Made by a program: the position numbers and the translations under genes. From positions 124,001 through 188,000 of the forward strand of contig NZ_JAIELN010000010.1 of the NCBI RefSeq assembly GCF_019753045.1: a stretch of 64,000 nucleotides of DNA, written 5' to 3'. The notes beneath the pieces were generated by a model. It was not told the origin of the DNA and searched no databases. It saw nothing but the letters and a program-made list of their open reading frames with translations. Shown one piece after another: positions 18,534 to 26,790 of the stretch; positions within the stretch are counted from its first letter, which is position 1; each line of letters begins with the position of its first letter. Source of the stretch: Hyphomicrobium sp. (lineage in GTDB: Bacteria > Pseudomonadota > Alphaproteobacteria > Rhizobiales > Hyphomicrobiaceae).

Positions 18534-19103
18534 TTAGCTCGCCGTATCGAGGGCTTCGACGACGATGTTCTTGTTCGTATAGACGCAAATGTCGGCGGCA
18601 ATGGACATCGCCTTGCGGGCGATGGCTTCGGCGTCGAGAGGCTGGTCAATCAGCGCGCGGGCGGCCGCGAGCGCATAATTGCCGCCGGAGCCGATGCCGG
18701 CGATGGCGTTTTCGGGCTCGAGAACGTCCCCGGTGCCGGTCAGGACGAGGGTCGTCGACGCATCGGCAACGATCATCATGGCTTCGAGGCGGCGCAGGAA
18801 ACGGTCGGTGCGCCAGTCCTTCGCAAGCTCGACGGCGGCGCGGGTCAGCTGGCCGGGGTACATCTCGAGCTTGGCTTCCAGCCGCTCGAATAATGTGAAG
18901 GCGTCCGCCGTCGCGCCGGCGAACCCGCCGATCACGTCGCCCTTCCCGAGGCGACGGACCTTCTTGGCATTGGCCTTGATGATCGTCTGGCCGAGGCTAA
19001 CCTGGCCGTCACCGGCAACTACAACACGGCCGCCCTTGCGAACGGTAAGTATTGTGGTGGCGTGCCACGACGAATCGCCAGCATTTGGGCTCTGGTGGGT
19101 CAT
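18534..19103 (-). CDS. hslV: HslUV protease peptidase subunit
   Basis: A 189-residue threonine peptidase of the proteasome-beta fold. The mature N-terminus should be Thr16 of [12 protein letters not shown], so 15 residues form a propeptide, as in several alphaproteobacteria, instead of Met alone. [25 protein letters not shown] and [16 protein letters not shown] are family blocks. The ATG at 19103 is selected; the frame stays open to 19268 but that part is unconserved. It faces hisB divergently. Confidence 0.96.
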   Translation of the reverse strand: MTHQSPNAGDSSWHATTILTVRKGGRVVVAGDGQVSLGQTIIKANAKKVRRLGKGDVIGGFAGATADAFTLFERLEAKLEMYPGQLTRAAVELAKDWRTDRFLRRLEAMMIVADASTTLVLTGTGDVLEPENAIAGIGSGGNYALAAARALIDQPLDAEAIARKAMSIAADICVYTNKNIVVEALDTAS

Positions 19104-19306
19104 TTGTACCGCGTCAGTTAAGCTTTTGCAGGCAGGATGCAAGTGAAGCCGGGTGCCTGCGGCCACGGGGCCGTTGCGGCGACCTTGGCCGGGCGGGCCA
19201 CAAGCTGATAAACGCTCTCGCATGTGTCGGGCAACCGGAAGAGTTTCTGTCGGCCCCGATGCTCTCATCCGGAGAGCCGGCCGACCGAGTAGAATGGGTT
19301 AAGGAT

Positions 19307-19930
19307 ATGACGGGCGTCGGAGAGATTCACGTGAAGCAGCGGCAAGCCTCGATCACGCGCAAGACCAAGGAGACGGAGATCTCCGCGACCGTCGATCTCG
19401 ATGGGACGGGCGCATACGATATTTCGACGGGGATCGGGTTTCTCGATCATATGCTGGAGCAACTCGCCCGGCATTCGCTGATCGACATCACGCTCAGGGC
19501 CAAGGGCGACCTGCATATCGACTTCCACCACACGGCCGAAGACACCGGCATCGTCATCGGGCAGGCGATTGCGAAGGCGCTTGGCGATAAAGCCGGGATC
19601 GTGCGTTATGCCGACGTGCATCTGCCGATGGACGAAACCCTGACGCGCGTTGCGCTCGATGTCTCGGGGCGGCCCTTTCTGATCTGGAAGGCGGAGTTCT
19701 CGCGGCACAAGGTCGGCGAGATGGACACGGAGCTATTCCGCGAGTGGTTCCAGGCCTTTGCGCAGAACGCCGGCATCACGCTGCACGTCGAAAACCTTTA
19801 CGGCGAGAACAATCACCATATTGCCGAGACCTGCTATAAGGGTTTGGCGCGGGCGCTGAGGGCCGCTATTGCTCTCGATCCGCGGCAGGCGGGCCGTATC
19901 CCGTCGACAAAGGGCATGCTGCAAGGCTGA
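19307..19930 (+). CDS. hisB: Imidazoleglycerol-phosphate dehydratase
   Basis: A 207-residue monofunctional HisB catalysing the sixth step of histidine synthesis. Metal-binding signatures [29 protein letters not shown] and [21 protein letters not shown] are complete. ATG at 19307 ([18 protein letters not shown]) is preceded by AAGG. It heads the plus-strand his genes, followed by a DUF2628 gene and hisH. Confidence 0.96.
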   Translation: MTGVGEIHVKQRQASITRKTKETEISATVDLDGTGAYDISTGIGFLDHMLEQLARHSLIDITLRAKGDLHIDFHHTAEDTGIVIGQAIAKALGDKAGIVRYADVHLPMDETLTRVALDVSGRPFLIWKAEFSRHKVGEMDTELFREWFQAFAQNAGITLHVENLYGENNHHIAETCYKGLARALRAAIALDPRQAGRIPSTKGMLQG

Positions 19931-20002
19931 GTTCCGGCGAAGCCTTTCGTAGCATTGGCTCCCGCTAGCCTGAGTTCGATGGACCAAGGAGTTTTGAGTT
20001 CC

Positions 20003-20479
20003 GTGGCGACCTACACCGTGCACGAACCCCCCGTTTCCGATTCCGACCGGGTCGACCGTGCTGTCGAACTCGCATTCGTGAAGGACGGATTTTCCTGGCT
20101 GACGGCCATTTTTCCGCCGTTCGGCTTTCTTGCCCACGGCCTGTGGCTGATGGCAATCGCCTACCTCGCCGGAACGGGTCTTCTCAGCTACGTGCTCACC
20201 AAGGCCAAAGTCGACCCCGACTGGATCGGGCTGATCATCCTCATGTTCAATATCTATCTCGGCTTCGAGATTTCCACGTTGCGGCGCTGGATGCTCGATC
20301 AAAAAGGCTGGCGCATGCTGGGTGTCGTCAACGGCCGCTCGATCGCAGAATGCGAACGGCGCTTCTTCGAGAGCTGGCTGCCCGATCAGCCGGTCATTCA
20401 GAGCGATACGCCGAAAGCGCCAGGCAATCCCACGTCGGCGGGCGGTTCGCGCTTCTGGCCGTTCGGGGCGAGGGCTTGA
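20003..20479 (+). CDS. DUF2628 membrane protein in his cluster
   Basis: A 158-residue small membrane protein: a soluble start (VATYTVHEPPVSDSD, then AVELAFVKDGFSWLTAIFPPFGFL), two to three hydrophobic segments (LWLMAIAYLAG; WIGLIILMFNIYLGFEI) and a basic C-terminus. The FVKDGFSW-type motif and the location between hisB and hisH match the DUF2628 family. GTG at 20003 is preferred because AAGGAG lies 11 bases upstream and homologues start at this sequence; ATG 19979 and TTG 19955 are alternatives. Function unknown. Confidence 0.8.
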   Translation: MATYTVHEPPVSDSDRVDRAVELAFVKDGFSWLTAIFPPFGFLAHGLWLMAIAYLAGTGLLSYVLTKAKVDPDWIGLIILMFNIYLGFEISTLRRWMLDQKGWRMLGVVNGRSIAECERRFFESWLPDQPVIQSDTPKAPGNPTSAGGSRFWPFGARA

Positions 20480-20492
20480 GGCCGCAGCACTG

Positions 20493-21146
20493 ATGCAGAA
20501 CGTCGTCATTATCGATTACGGGTCGGGAAATCTCCATTCGGCCGCCAAAGCATTCGAGAGCGCTGCTCGCGATAGCTCCACTCCATCCAAAATCGTCGTC
20601 AGTCCGCGGCCGGAGGACGTGCTCGCAGCCGATCGTATTGTGCTGCCGGGTGTCGGCGCCTATGGCGACTGCAAACACGGTCTCGAGCGCGTTCCGGGGT
20701 TGATCGCGGCGCTCGAGGAAGCCGTTCGGCAGAAGGGCCGGCCGTTTCTCGGCATTTGCGTCGGCATGCAGCTCTTGAGCGAGCGCGGCCTCGAGTTCGT
20801 CGAAACGCCTGGGCTCGGATGGATCAAGGGCGAAGTTCGGGCGATCGAGCCCAAGGATCCGGCGCTCAAAATCCCTCACATGGGCTGGAACACGCTCAAT
20901 GTCGTCAGCCCGCATGCGCTGCTTGACGGCATTCCGACGGGCTCCGATGGCTGGCACGCGTATTTCGTGCACTCATTCGCGATGGTGCCCAAGGAGCGCC
21001 GCGTCGTCGTCGCCGAGACGGACTACGGCGGGCCGATTACGGCGCTCGTTGCGGATGGCAATATCGCGGGCACGCAGTTCCACCCCGAGAAGAGCCAGAA
21101 GCTCGGCCTCAAGCTGATTGCGAACTTTCTCGGCTGGAAGCCGTAA
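20493..21146 (+). CDS. hisH: Imidazole glycerol phosphate synthase, glutaminase subunit
   Basis: A 217-residue class I glutamine amidotransferase that supplies ammonia to HisF. The nucleophile lies in FLGICVGMQLL, and the His/Glu pair lies in GTQFHPEKSQ. The N-terminus VVIIDYGSGNLHS is typical. It starts 14 bases after the DUF2628 gene. Its 3' end overlaps the 3' end of the convergent minus-strand gene by 38 bases. Confidence 0.96.
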   Translation: MQNVVIIDYGSGNLHSAAKAFESAARDSSTPSKIVVSPRPEDVLAADRIVLPGVGAYGDCKHGLERVPGLIAALEEAVRQKGRPFLGICVGMQLLSERGLEFVETPGLGWIKGEVRAIEPKDPALKIPHMGWNTLNVVSPHALLDGIPTGSDGWHAYFVHSFAMVPKERRVVVAETDYGGPITALVADGNIAGTQFHPEKSQKLGLKLIANFLGWKP

Positions 21147-21519
21147 CTGCGTCCTTGGCTGATGCGGCTGCGCCCGTCAGCATTTCGACGGCGGAATTGA
21201 GCGTCGACCAGACGCCGCGGGGCATGTGCCACGATGATCCGTCGGGTTCATCCTCTTCGAGGCGGCCTTGCAGCCAATTCAGCCGTGCCGTCGAAGCCCG
21301 GTCGGCGCGGCCGAGTTCGTGCACGCCGAGTTCGTCCGGGTGATCGAAGAGGATCGCGAGGCGGCGCTTGATCTGATCGGCTCCGAGCCACGTCCGCACG
21401 TACCAGACGCCATTACCGGCGGGGGCGTATTCGGTCGCGATGTAGGGGAGCGAGAACGTCACCGTCCAGGTGTCCTGGTTGGCGGACTTGGGGGTGTGAT
21501 GGAGAAGGAACGTTTTCAT
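21109..21519 (-). CDS. Cas2-like small protein, paralogue B
   Basis: A 136-residue protein starting MKTFLLHHTPKSANQ. The first 75 residues line up with the neighbour at 21788-22156 almost without gaps: M-K/R-T-F/Y-L at the start, a W-Y-V strand at residues 39-41 in both, then a helix with an L-L pattern and a final strand. This is the beta-alpha-beta layout of Cas2/SinR-like ferredoxin folds, but the Tyr-Asp of the first strand is His-Thr here, so nuclease activity is doubtful. The C-terminal 45 residues look disordered. It overlaps the end of hisH. Confidence 0.65.
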   Translation of the reverse strand: MKTFLLHHTPKSANQDTWTVTFSLPYIATEYAPAGNGVWYVRTWLGADQIKRRLAILFDHPDELGVHELGRADRASTARLNWLQGRLEEDEPDGSSWHMPRGVWSTLNSAVEMLTGAAASAKDAVTASSRESSQSA

Positions 21520-21590
21520 GGGGAGCATTCCGGTGCGGGGGGCTGGGAAAGCGGGAACGCAGGAACGCAACTTGGGTACAAACTAGCCGA

Positions 21591-21623
21591 CTGACTTGGC
21601 TAGGAACTGACTTAACCTAGGAA
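21591..21623. repeat. Two tandem 16/17-base units upstream of paralogue B
   Basis: CTGACTTGGCTAGGAA (21591-21606) is followed directly by CTGACTTAACCTAGGAA (21607-21623). They lie 72-104 bases upstream of the ATG at 21519. A tandem pair at this distance could be operator half-sites. The gap around it (21520-21787) otherwise holds no gene. Confidence 0.55.
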
Positions 21624-21676
21624 CTCTGGGGTTATTCAAAAAGGGAGCCCAGGGGGACCAAGCTTCCTTTCCAGTC

Positions 21677-21687
21677 GGGTCTAACAC
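21677..21687. promoter_or_regulatory. GGGTCTAACAC motif, copy 1
   Basis: An 11-base word identical to one 27 bases upstream of the sister gene (22182-22192). Here it lies about 160 bases upstream of the paralogue B start and about 100 bases after the stop of paralogue A. Being shared between paralogous genes suggests either a common regulator or a trace of their duplication. Confidence 0.4.
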
Positions 21688-21787
21688 CGGGGCTTTGGAC
21701 GGGACGGACCCGTTGGGAACGGCGAGGGGGGAGAAAGTCCGCCCCGCCCAAAGACCGGAATTCGTTTGTTCGAGATCAGCCGGCCTT

Positions 21788-22156
21788 TCAACCAGCTCTG
21801 GCGAACGGCAGCTCTGGCTCCATCGGCTCGGCGGCGGCGACTGCCGGCAGCGGGAACGCGATGACGTTGCCATCGGGAGCAAGGTCGAGACCCGGACGGC
21901 GCTGGCGGAACCAGCGGAGCGACGTGTTCGTCATCACCGCCTCGCGCTTCGTCGCCTGGATCACCAGACCGTCCTCTTCGGCGAGAAGTTCTTTGAGCTC
22001 GGTCTCAAGCTCGAACTCTTCGCGGTCCGACGTCACGTACCAGGTGTTGGAGAGCGGCCGTGCCCACTTATCGCCGAGGCCCATGATGACCTGCGCAAGG
22101 ACGTGCTGGTTGCGGTTCGGTTGGGCGAGATCGTACGAGATGAGGTAGGTGCGCAT
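21788..22156 (-). CDS. Cas2-like/SinR-like small protein, paralogue A
   Basis: A 122-residue protein beginning MRTYLISYDLAQPNRNQ, followed by VIMGLGDKWARPLSNTWYV and ELKELLAEEDGLVIQATK. The YDL first strand with conserved Asp9, the LG..W..P..NTWYV middle and the D-L-V-I last strand match the SinR-like/Cas2-like group (stand-alone relatives of the CRISPR integration subunit and VapD-type RNases). No cas1 or CRISPR array is present. AGGAGAG lies seven bases before the ATG. Two LexA-type boxes lie upstream. Residues 85-122 are a Pro/Ala tail. Confidence 0.72.
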   Translation of the reverse strand: MRTYLISYDLAQPNRNQHVLAQVIMGLGDKWARPLSNTWYVTSDREEFELETELKELLAEEDGLVIQATKREAVMTNTSLRWFRQRRPGLDLAPDGNVIAFPLPAVAAAEPMEPELPFARAG

Positions 22157-22181
22157 GGGGGCTCTCCTAGTGTTGTGGGGA

Positions 22182-22192
22182 GGGTCTAACAC
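22182..22192. promoter_or_regulatory. GGGTCTAACAC motif, copy 2
   Basis: This second copy of the 11-base word lies 26 bases upstream of the paralogue A ATG, between the ribosome site and a GGCGCC-containing inverted pair at 22211-22230. See copy 1 at 21677. Confidence 0.4.
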
Positions 22193-22233
22193 GCTACTCT
22201 GACCCGGGGAGGCGCCTCTTTTAGGGCGCCAGT

Positions 22234-22248
22234 GAACATAGACAGAAC
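22234..22248. promoter_or_regulatory. LexA (SOS) box, GAAC-N7-GAAC
   Basis: GAAC at 22234-22237 and GAAC at 22245-22248 are exactly seven bases apart. On the gene's strand this reads GTTC-N7-GTTC, the alphaproteobacterial LexA operator. It is 78 bases upstream of the paralogue A start. By chance roughly two such words are expected in a 64-kb window, but a second lies only 33 bases away. Confidence 0.6.
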
Positions 22249-22280
22249 ATGCCACGACTCACAGGCTTTGTCCAGCGTTT

Positions 22281-22295
22281 GTTCCAAAAATGTTC
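22281..22295. promoter_or_regulatory. LexA (SOS) box, GTTC-N7-GTTC
   Basis: GTTC at 22281-22284 and GTTC at 22292-22295 are separated by seven A-rich bases (CAAAAAT), as in known alphaproteobacterial boxes. With the box at 22234 it flanks a TGGACA-like -35 hexamer read on the minus strand. The only gene they can serve downstream on that strand is the Cas2-like gene. Confidence 0.6.
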
Positions 22296-22446
22296 TTGCG
22301 AAGTACTTAACGGCATTGCTTATGCAAGGCGCGAATTTAACCAGGAAATCGCGTGATTTCGGTAATTCTCAACCATGTCTTGGCGGTTACGCGCGGCACC
22401 CGCGTGCCGAGGCATTCTCGTTCTGCACGGCGCGTCTCCTCAGAAC

Positions 22447-22755
22447 TTACGGAAAGAGGCTGAGCTGATCGGGATGCGGCGCGAGAGGGATTCGCCGATG
22501 CGGCCCCGGGTCAAAGCGCGGTTCTAGACCCGGGAAGCGGCTCTGAAACTCCTCGAGCGCCCGCTTGCGGCTGCCGGGAAAGCGTGTCTCTTCCCAGATT
22601 TCGTAGAGCCGGCGCGGATCGCAGGCGTAGCGCCGCTGGAGGTCCACGGGGCGGATCTTGAGCCAGCGCGCAATCCAGATATCTACGGCGTCGTCATCGG
22701 TCAGGGGACGGCGTGCGACGCTTGGCGGTGGCTCGTTAAGGAACGCAATGGCCAT
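22447..22755 (-). CDS. Conserved hypothetical protein, possibly HTH-like
   Basis: A 102-residue protein. Residues 18-60 (LTDDDAVDIWIARWLKIRPVDLQRRYACDPRRLYEIWE in part) form three predicted helices with a turn that could be a helix-turn-helix. The tail is Pro/Arg-rich and ends DQLSLFP. No family is named with confidence. ATG 22755 is chosen; the frame is open to 22866. It is divergent from hisA and points towards the Cas2-like pair, 290 bases away. Confidence 0.6.
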   Translation of the reverse strand: MAIAFLNEPPPSVARRPLTDDDAVDIWIARWLKIRPVDLQRRYACDPRRLYEIWEETRFPGSRKRALEEFQSRFPGLEPRFDPGPHRRIPLAPHPDQLSLFP

Positions 22756-22925
22756 CGGACTCTTCTGGTTTGCGCATTGCGACTCCCCTCCGGGGAGCCG
22801 GCCGCAATGCGCGCTTGACGTAGCGTGCGATCCGCGATTGATCGCACGGGAAAAATAGAAACCCAAGATAGCAATCTGATGGCCGCGCGCGCTTCATTCG
22901 GCGTCGCGGAGGCAAGCGAGACCCG

Positions 22926-23654
22926 TTGATCCTTTTTCCTGCAATTGACCTCAAGGACGGCCAGTGCGTCCGGCTGAAGCTCGGCGAGATGGACGCCGCG
23001 ACCGTGTTCAACGACGATCCGGCGGCGCAGGCGGCCAGCTTCGAGCGCCAGGGCTTCAAATATTTGCATATCGTGGACCTCAACGGCGCGTTCGCGGGCA
23101 AGCCCGTGAACGGCGCGGCGGTCGAAGCAATTTTGAAGGCGATTTCGATCCCGGCGCAGCTCGGCGGGGGTATCCGCGATCTGGCGACGATCGAGGCTTG
23201 GCTCGAGAAGGGCATTCGCCGGGTCATCCTCGGCACTATCGCGGTGCGCGATCCGGCGCTCGTTCGTGAGGCTGCGAAGCGCTTTCCTGGGCGGGTTGCC
23301 GTCGGCATCGATGCGAAGGGCGGCAAGGTCGCCGTCGAAGGCTGGGCGGAGACGTCGGAACTCACGGCCGCCGATCTGGCCAAAAGATTCGAGGATGCGG
23401 GTGTCGCCGCGATCATCTATACGGACATCGAGCGCGACGGGGTCCTGAAGGGCCTCAATTTGCCGGCGACGGCGGCCTTGGCCAACGCGACGCGCATTCC
23501 GGTCATCGCGTCCGGCGGACTCGCCTCGATCGCCGACGTCCGCGAGCTCATAAAGCCCGAATACCGCATGCTCGAAGGCGCGATCACTGGCCGTGCACTA
23601 TATGATGGGCGGATCGATCCCAAAGAGGCGCTCGAACTTCTGGAGACGGCATGA
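22926..23654 (+). CDS. hisA: ProFAR isomerase
   Basis: A 242-residue TIM-barrel enzyme converting ProFAR to PRFAR in histidine synthesis. It starts [19 protein letters not shown], with the catalytic Asp in AIDLK, the phosphate loop LGGGIRDL and the second catalytic Asp in [12 protein letters not shown]. The last phosphate-binding segment is [11 protein letters not shown]. Its stop overlaps the ATG of the next small gene. The start is TTG because no ATG lies upstream of the conserved first strand. Confidence 0.96.
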   Translation: MILFPAIDLKDGQCVRLKLGEMDAATVFNDDPAAQAASFERQGFKYLHIVDLNGAFAGKPVNGAAVEAILKAISIPAQLGGGIRDLATIEAWLEKGIRRVILGTIAVRDPALVREAAKRFPGRVAVGIDAKGGKVAVEGWAETSELTAADLAKRFEDAGVAAIIYTDIERDGVLKGLNLPATAALANATRIPVIASGGLASIADVRELIKPEYRMLEGAITGRALYDGRIDPKEALELLETA

Positions 23655-23875
23655 AGATAGGTGACAAAGTCCGCGTTATCAGAGCGCCTGCTGACCTGCC
23701 GAAGGACAACAAGCAGCTGACAACGCTTTTCCGCGGCTGCATCGGCAAGACCTTCCCGATCGTCAAATTCGACGACGGCCTGGTCGAGCTGCACGTAGGC
23801 GAAGTTTTCGGAAAGCCCGCCGAATATCACCAGATCTGGCTCGAACCGAGCCACGTTTCGCTCGTCGAGGCCTGA
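23651..23875 (+). CDS. Small conserved hypothetical, SH3-like
   Basis: A 74-residue protein translationally coupled to hisA (ATGA overlap). [17 protein letters not shown], then [26 protein letters not shown] and [13 protein letters not shown], give a short run of beta strands as in SH3-like or KOW-type small domains. It is probably cytoplasmic. There is no evidence for a histidine-related role beyond position. Confidence 0.75.
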   Translation: MKIGDKVRVIRAPADLPKDNKQLTTLFRGCIGKTFPIVKFDDGLVELHVGEVFGKPAEYHQIWLEPSHVSLVEA

Positions 23876-23880
23876 TCCTT

Positions 23881-25503
23881 TTGAACGTGATGCCCCAATC
23901 CTCGCTCGCCCAAGCGGAGCTGCCGCCCGAGATCTCGCGCCGGCGCACGTTCGCGATCATTTCGCATCCTGACGCCGGCAAGACGACGCTGACGGAAAAG
24001 CTTCTTCTGTTCGGGGGAGCGATCCAGATGGCGGGCGCCGTCAAGGCGCGCGGCGAGCGGCGGCGTACGCGCTCCGACTGGATGCAGATCGAGCAGCAGC
24101 GCGGCATCTCCGTCACGTCATCGGTCATGACGTTCGAGCGGAACGGCATCGTCTTCAATCTACTCGATACGCCGGGCCACTCCGACTTCAGCGAAGACAC
24201 GTACCGGACGCTTTCGGCCGTCGACGCGGCCGTCATGGTCATGGACGCGGCGAAGGGCATCGAAAGCCAGACACGGAAGCTGTTCGAAGTTTGCCGTCTG
24301 CGCGACATTCCGATCATCACGTTCATCAACAAGATCGACCGTGAAGCCGAAGATCCGCTGACGCTGCTCGATCAGATCGCGTCCGACCTGGCGCTCGATC
24401 TCGTGCCGATGGGTTGGCCGGTCGGCATGGGTTCCGATTTCCGCGGCGTTCTCGATCTCGTGGGCAACAAGATATTGCTGCCGGAAAGCGACGACCGCGG
24501 TGCGTCCTATGGGCGTTCGCAGCCGCTCGACACATTCGAGGGCTTGCGGCGGATCGAGGGTATCGACGAGCGGATCGTGGACCGGACCATCGAAGGCGTT
24601 GAACTCGCGCAGGGCGCGCTTCCCCAGTTCGATCTCGAGGCATTCCGCGAGGGGCATCTGTCGCCCGTCTTCTTCGGCAGTGCGCTGAAGAATTTCGGCG
24701 TCGAGCAGCTGCTCGACGCGCTCGGGCAATGGGCGCCCGGTCCGTTGCCGAGGGCCGCGACACAGCGAACCGTCGAGCCCGGCGAAGAGCAGGTGACGGG
24801 CTTCGTCTTCAAGGTGCAGGCGAACATGGATCCGAACCATCGGGATCGCATGGCGTTCGTGCGTCTTTGTTCAGGACGCTTCAAGCGCGGCATGAAGCTC
24901 ATTCACGTGCGCGAAAACAAGGCGATGACGATATCGTCGCCGACGTTCTTCTTCGGACAGGGGCGGGAAACGGCCGACGAAGCATGGGCCGGCGATATCA
25001 TCGGCGTGCCGAACCACGGAACGCTACGTGTCGGCGATACACTGACGGAGAAGGAAAGCCTGAAATTCACCGGCATTCCGAATTTTGCGCCGGAGCTTTT
25101 GCGCCGCGTCGTCATTCAGGATGCGATGAAGGCGAAACAGCTCAATCGCGCGCTCGACGATTTGGCGGAAGAAGGCATCGTGCAGGTGTTCACGCCGATT
25201 GCCGGCGGTCGCCAGATTCTCGGCGTTGTCGGACAGCTGCAATTCGAGGTGCTGCAGTCGCGGGTCGCAGTCGAATACGGCGTGCCGGTGACGCTCGAGC
25301 AATCGCCTTACGAGTTGGCGCGCTGGATTTCGGCCGACGACCCGGCGAAGCTTCAGAAGTTCGTCGATGCGCATCGCGGCGAGATCGCGACAGATCGCGA
25401 CGGGGCACTGATCTACCTCGCCGAGAGCCCCTGGATGCTGAAGTACAAGAGCGAGAAATTCCCCGACATAAAATTCGCCGCACTCAGGGAGCGCGGCGAA
25501 TAG
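23881..25503 (+). CDS. prfC: Peptide chain release factor 3
   Basis: A 540-residue translational GTPase that recycles RF1/RF2 from the ribosome. G motifs: SHPDAGKTTLTEKLL, RGISVTSSVM, DTPGHSDFSEDT and NKIDREAEDP. Domain II and the RF3 C-terminal block (VVGQLQFEVLQSRVAVEYG) follow. A TTG at 23881 with GAGG ten bases upstream is used; the ATG at 23890 is possible but its spacing is long. It starts six bases after the small gene and interrupts the his genes. Confidence 0.95.
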   Translation: MNVMPQSSLAQAELPPEISRRRTFAIISHPDAGKTTLTEKLLLFGGAIQMAGAVKARGERRRTRSDWMQIEQQRGISVTSSVMTFERNGIVFNLLDTPGHSDFSEDTYRTLSAVDAAVMVMDAAKGIESQTRKLFEVCRLRDIPIITFINKIDREAEDPLTLLDQIASDLALDLVPMGWPVGMGSDFRGVLDLVGNKILLPESDDRGASYGRSQPLDTFEGLRRIEGIDERIVDRTIEGVELAQGALPQFDLEAFREGHLSPVFFGSALKNFGVEQLLDALGQWAPGPLPRAATQRTVEPGEEQVTGFVFKVQANMDPNHRDRMAFVRLCSGRFKRGMKLIHVRENKAMTISSPTFFFGQGRETADEAWAGDIIGVPNHGTLRVGDTLTEKESLKFTGIPNFAPELLRRVVIQDAMKAKQLNRALDDLAEEGIVQVFTPIAGGRQILGVVGQLQFEVLQSRVAVEYGVPVTLEQSPYELARWISADDPAKLQKFVDAHRGEIATDRDGALIYLAESPWMLKYKSEKFPDIKFAALRERGE

Positions 25504-25538
25504 AGGTCAGTTGTGTAGAGGTTAGAGCGTTTAAGTTT

Positions 25539-25850
25539 TCACATCGAAATGTTGGGCTCACGGCGCTTTGCACTGGCGAAGCGGGTCTCGACGGTTCCGA
25601 GCCACTCGGTCAACGCCTTTTCGAGCGCATCGGTCTGAGCGGACGCCTTGCTGTGCTGGAGCTCGGTTACGGTGCCCTCGGTGTCCAGAGAACCCCGGAT
25701 TGCGTCGTGCTGATCGATAAAGTTGGTCAGCGCGTCGCCCTGGTCGCCGATGAAGCCGTGGGCCTCGAGCTGGGTCCTGGCCTGGGCAATGCGATCCTGC
25801 ACCGCGTCGAGACGGGCGCGAAGGTTCTTAGGGGCAAATTCGTCGACCAT
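25539..25850 (-). CDS. Hypothetical helical protein
   Basis: A 103-residue, charged and almost entirely helical protein (LRARLDAVQDRIAQARTQLE, then ALEKALTEWLGTVETRFAS) likely to form a coiled coil. No membrane segment, cysteine or known motif. It lies between prfC and hisF on the opposite strand. No function can be proposed. Confidence 0.6.
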   Translation of the reverse strand: MVDEFAPKNLRARLDAVQDRIAQARTQLEAHGFIGDQGDALTNFIDQHDAIRGSLDTEGTVTELQHSKASAQTDALEKALTEWLGTVETRFASAKRREPNISM

Positions 25851-26006
25851 TAATTTCAGTTCCTTGAAAGCTAGCGCGCAACCGCACGTGACAGCTTAAC
25901 TGCCAGATCAATCCAAAGTTCCAGGCGGTTCGGTTAAAATTCTCGACGCCGTCTCACGCTCCGTGATACTTGGCGGCGCTGACAGCAGAAAGAAAACTTT
26001 GCCAAT

Positions 26007-26783
26007 ATGCTGAAAATCCGGATCATTCCATGCCTCGACGTCAAGGACGGCCGCGTCGTCAAAGGGGTTAATTTCGTCGACCTCATCGATGCCGGAGATC
26101 CGGTCGAGGCGGCGGCGGCTTACGATGCCGCGGGCGCGGATGAACTCTGTTTTCTCGACATCACGGCAAGCCACGAGAACCGGGATACGATTTTCGATGT
26201 CGTCGAACGCACCGCCAACCGGTGCTTCATGCCGCTGACGGTCGGCGGCGGCGTTCGCACGGTCGAGGATATTCGCAAACTGCTCGAAGCGGGTGCGGAC
26301 AAGGTCTCGATCAATACGGCAGCCGTCGACAATCGCGCCTTCGTCAAGGAAGCGAGCGAGAAGTTCGGCGCGCAGTGCATTGTCGTGGCGATCGACGCGA
26401 AGAAGGTTTCTGCCGAGGGCGAGACGCCGCGCTGGGAGATCTTCACGCACGGCGGCCGTAAGGCGACGGGGCTGGACGCTGTCGCCTATGCGCGCGAGGT
26501 CGCCGAACTCGGGGCGGGCGAAATTCTGCTCACGTCAATGGATCGCGACGGCACGAAGGCCGGTTTCGACGTGGCGCTGACGCGCGCGATTGCGGATGCC
26601 GTTACGATCCCCGTCATCGCTTCGGGTGGCGTCGGCACGCTGCAGCATCTGGTCGATGGCGTCGAGAAGGGTCACGCCAGCGCAGTGCTCGCCGCGTCGA
26701 TCTTCCACTTCGGCACGTATTCGATCCCCGAGGCGAAAGACTACATGGCCAAGGCCGGCCTCGCGATGCGGCTGGATACATGA
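26007..26783 (+). CDS. hisF: Imidazole glycerol phosphate synthase, cyclase subunit
   Basis: A 258-residue TIM barrel forming IGP and AICAR with HisH-derived ammonia. The N-terminus [23 protein letters not shown] contains the catalytic Asp, the second Asp is in [15 protein letters not shown], and phosphate loops GGGVRTVED and [10 protein letters not shown] are intact. It is separated from hisA by prfC and an antisense gene, so it probably has its own promoter. Confidence 0.97.
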   Translation: MLKIRIIPCLDVKDGRVVKGVNFVDLIDAGDPVEAAAAYDAAGADELCFLDITASHENRDTIFDVVERTANRCFMPLTVGGGVRTVEDIRKLLEAGADKVSINTAAVDNRAFVKEASEKFGAQCIVVAIDAKKVSAEGETPRWEIFTHGGRKATGLDAVAYAREVAELGAGEILLTSMDRDGTKAGFDVALTRAIADAVTIPVIASGGVGTLQHLVDGVEKGHASAVLAASIFHFGTYSIPEAKDYMAKAGLAMRLDT

Positions 26784-26790
26784 AATCTGA

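Noticed and set aside
21583-21882. 99-codon minus-strand frame between the two Cas2-like genes
   Set aside because: It runs across the 3' part of paralogue A in another frame, has no ribosome site and a composition unlike neighbours.
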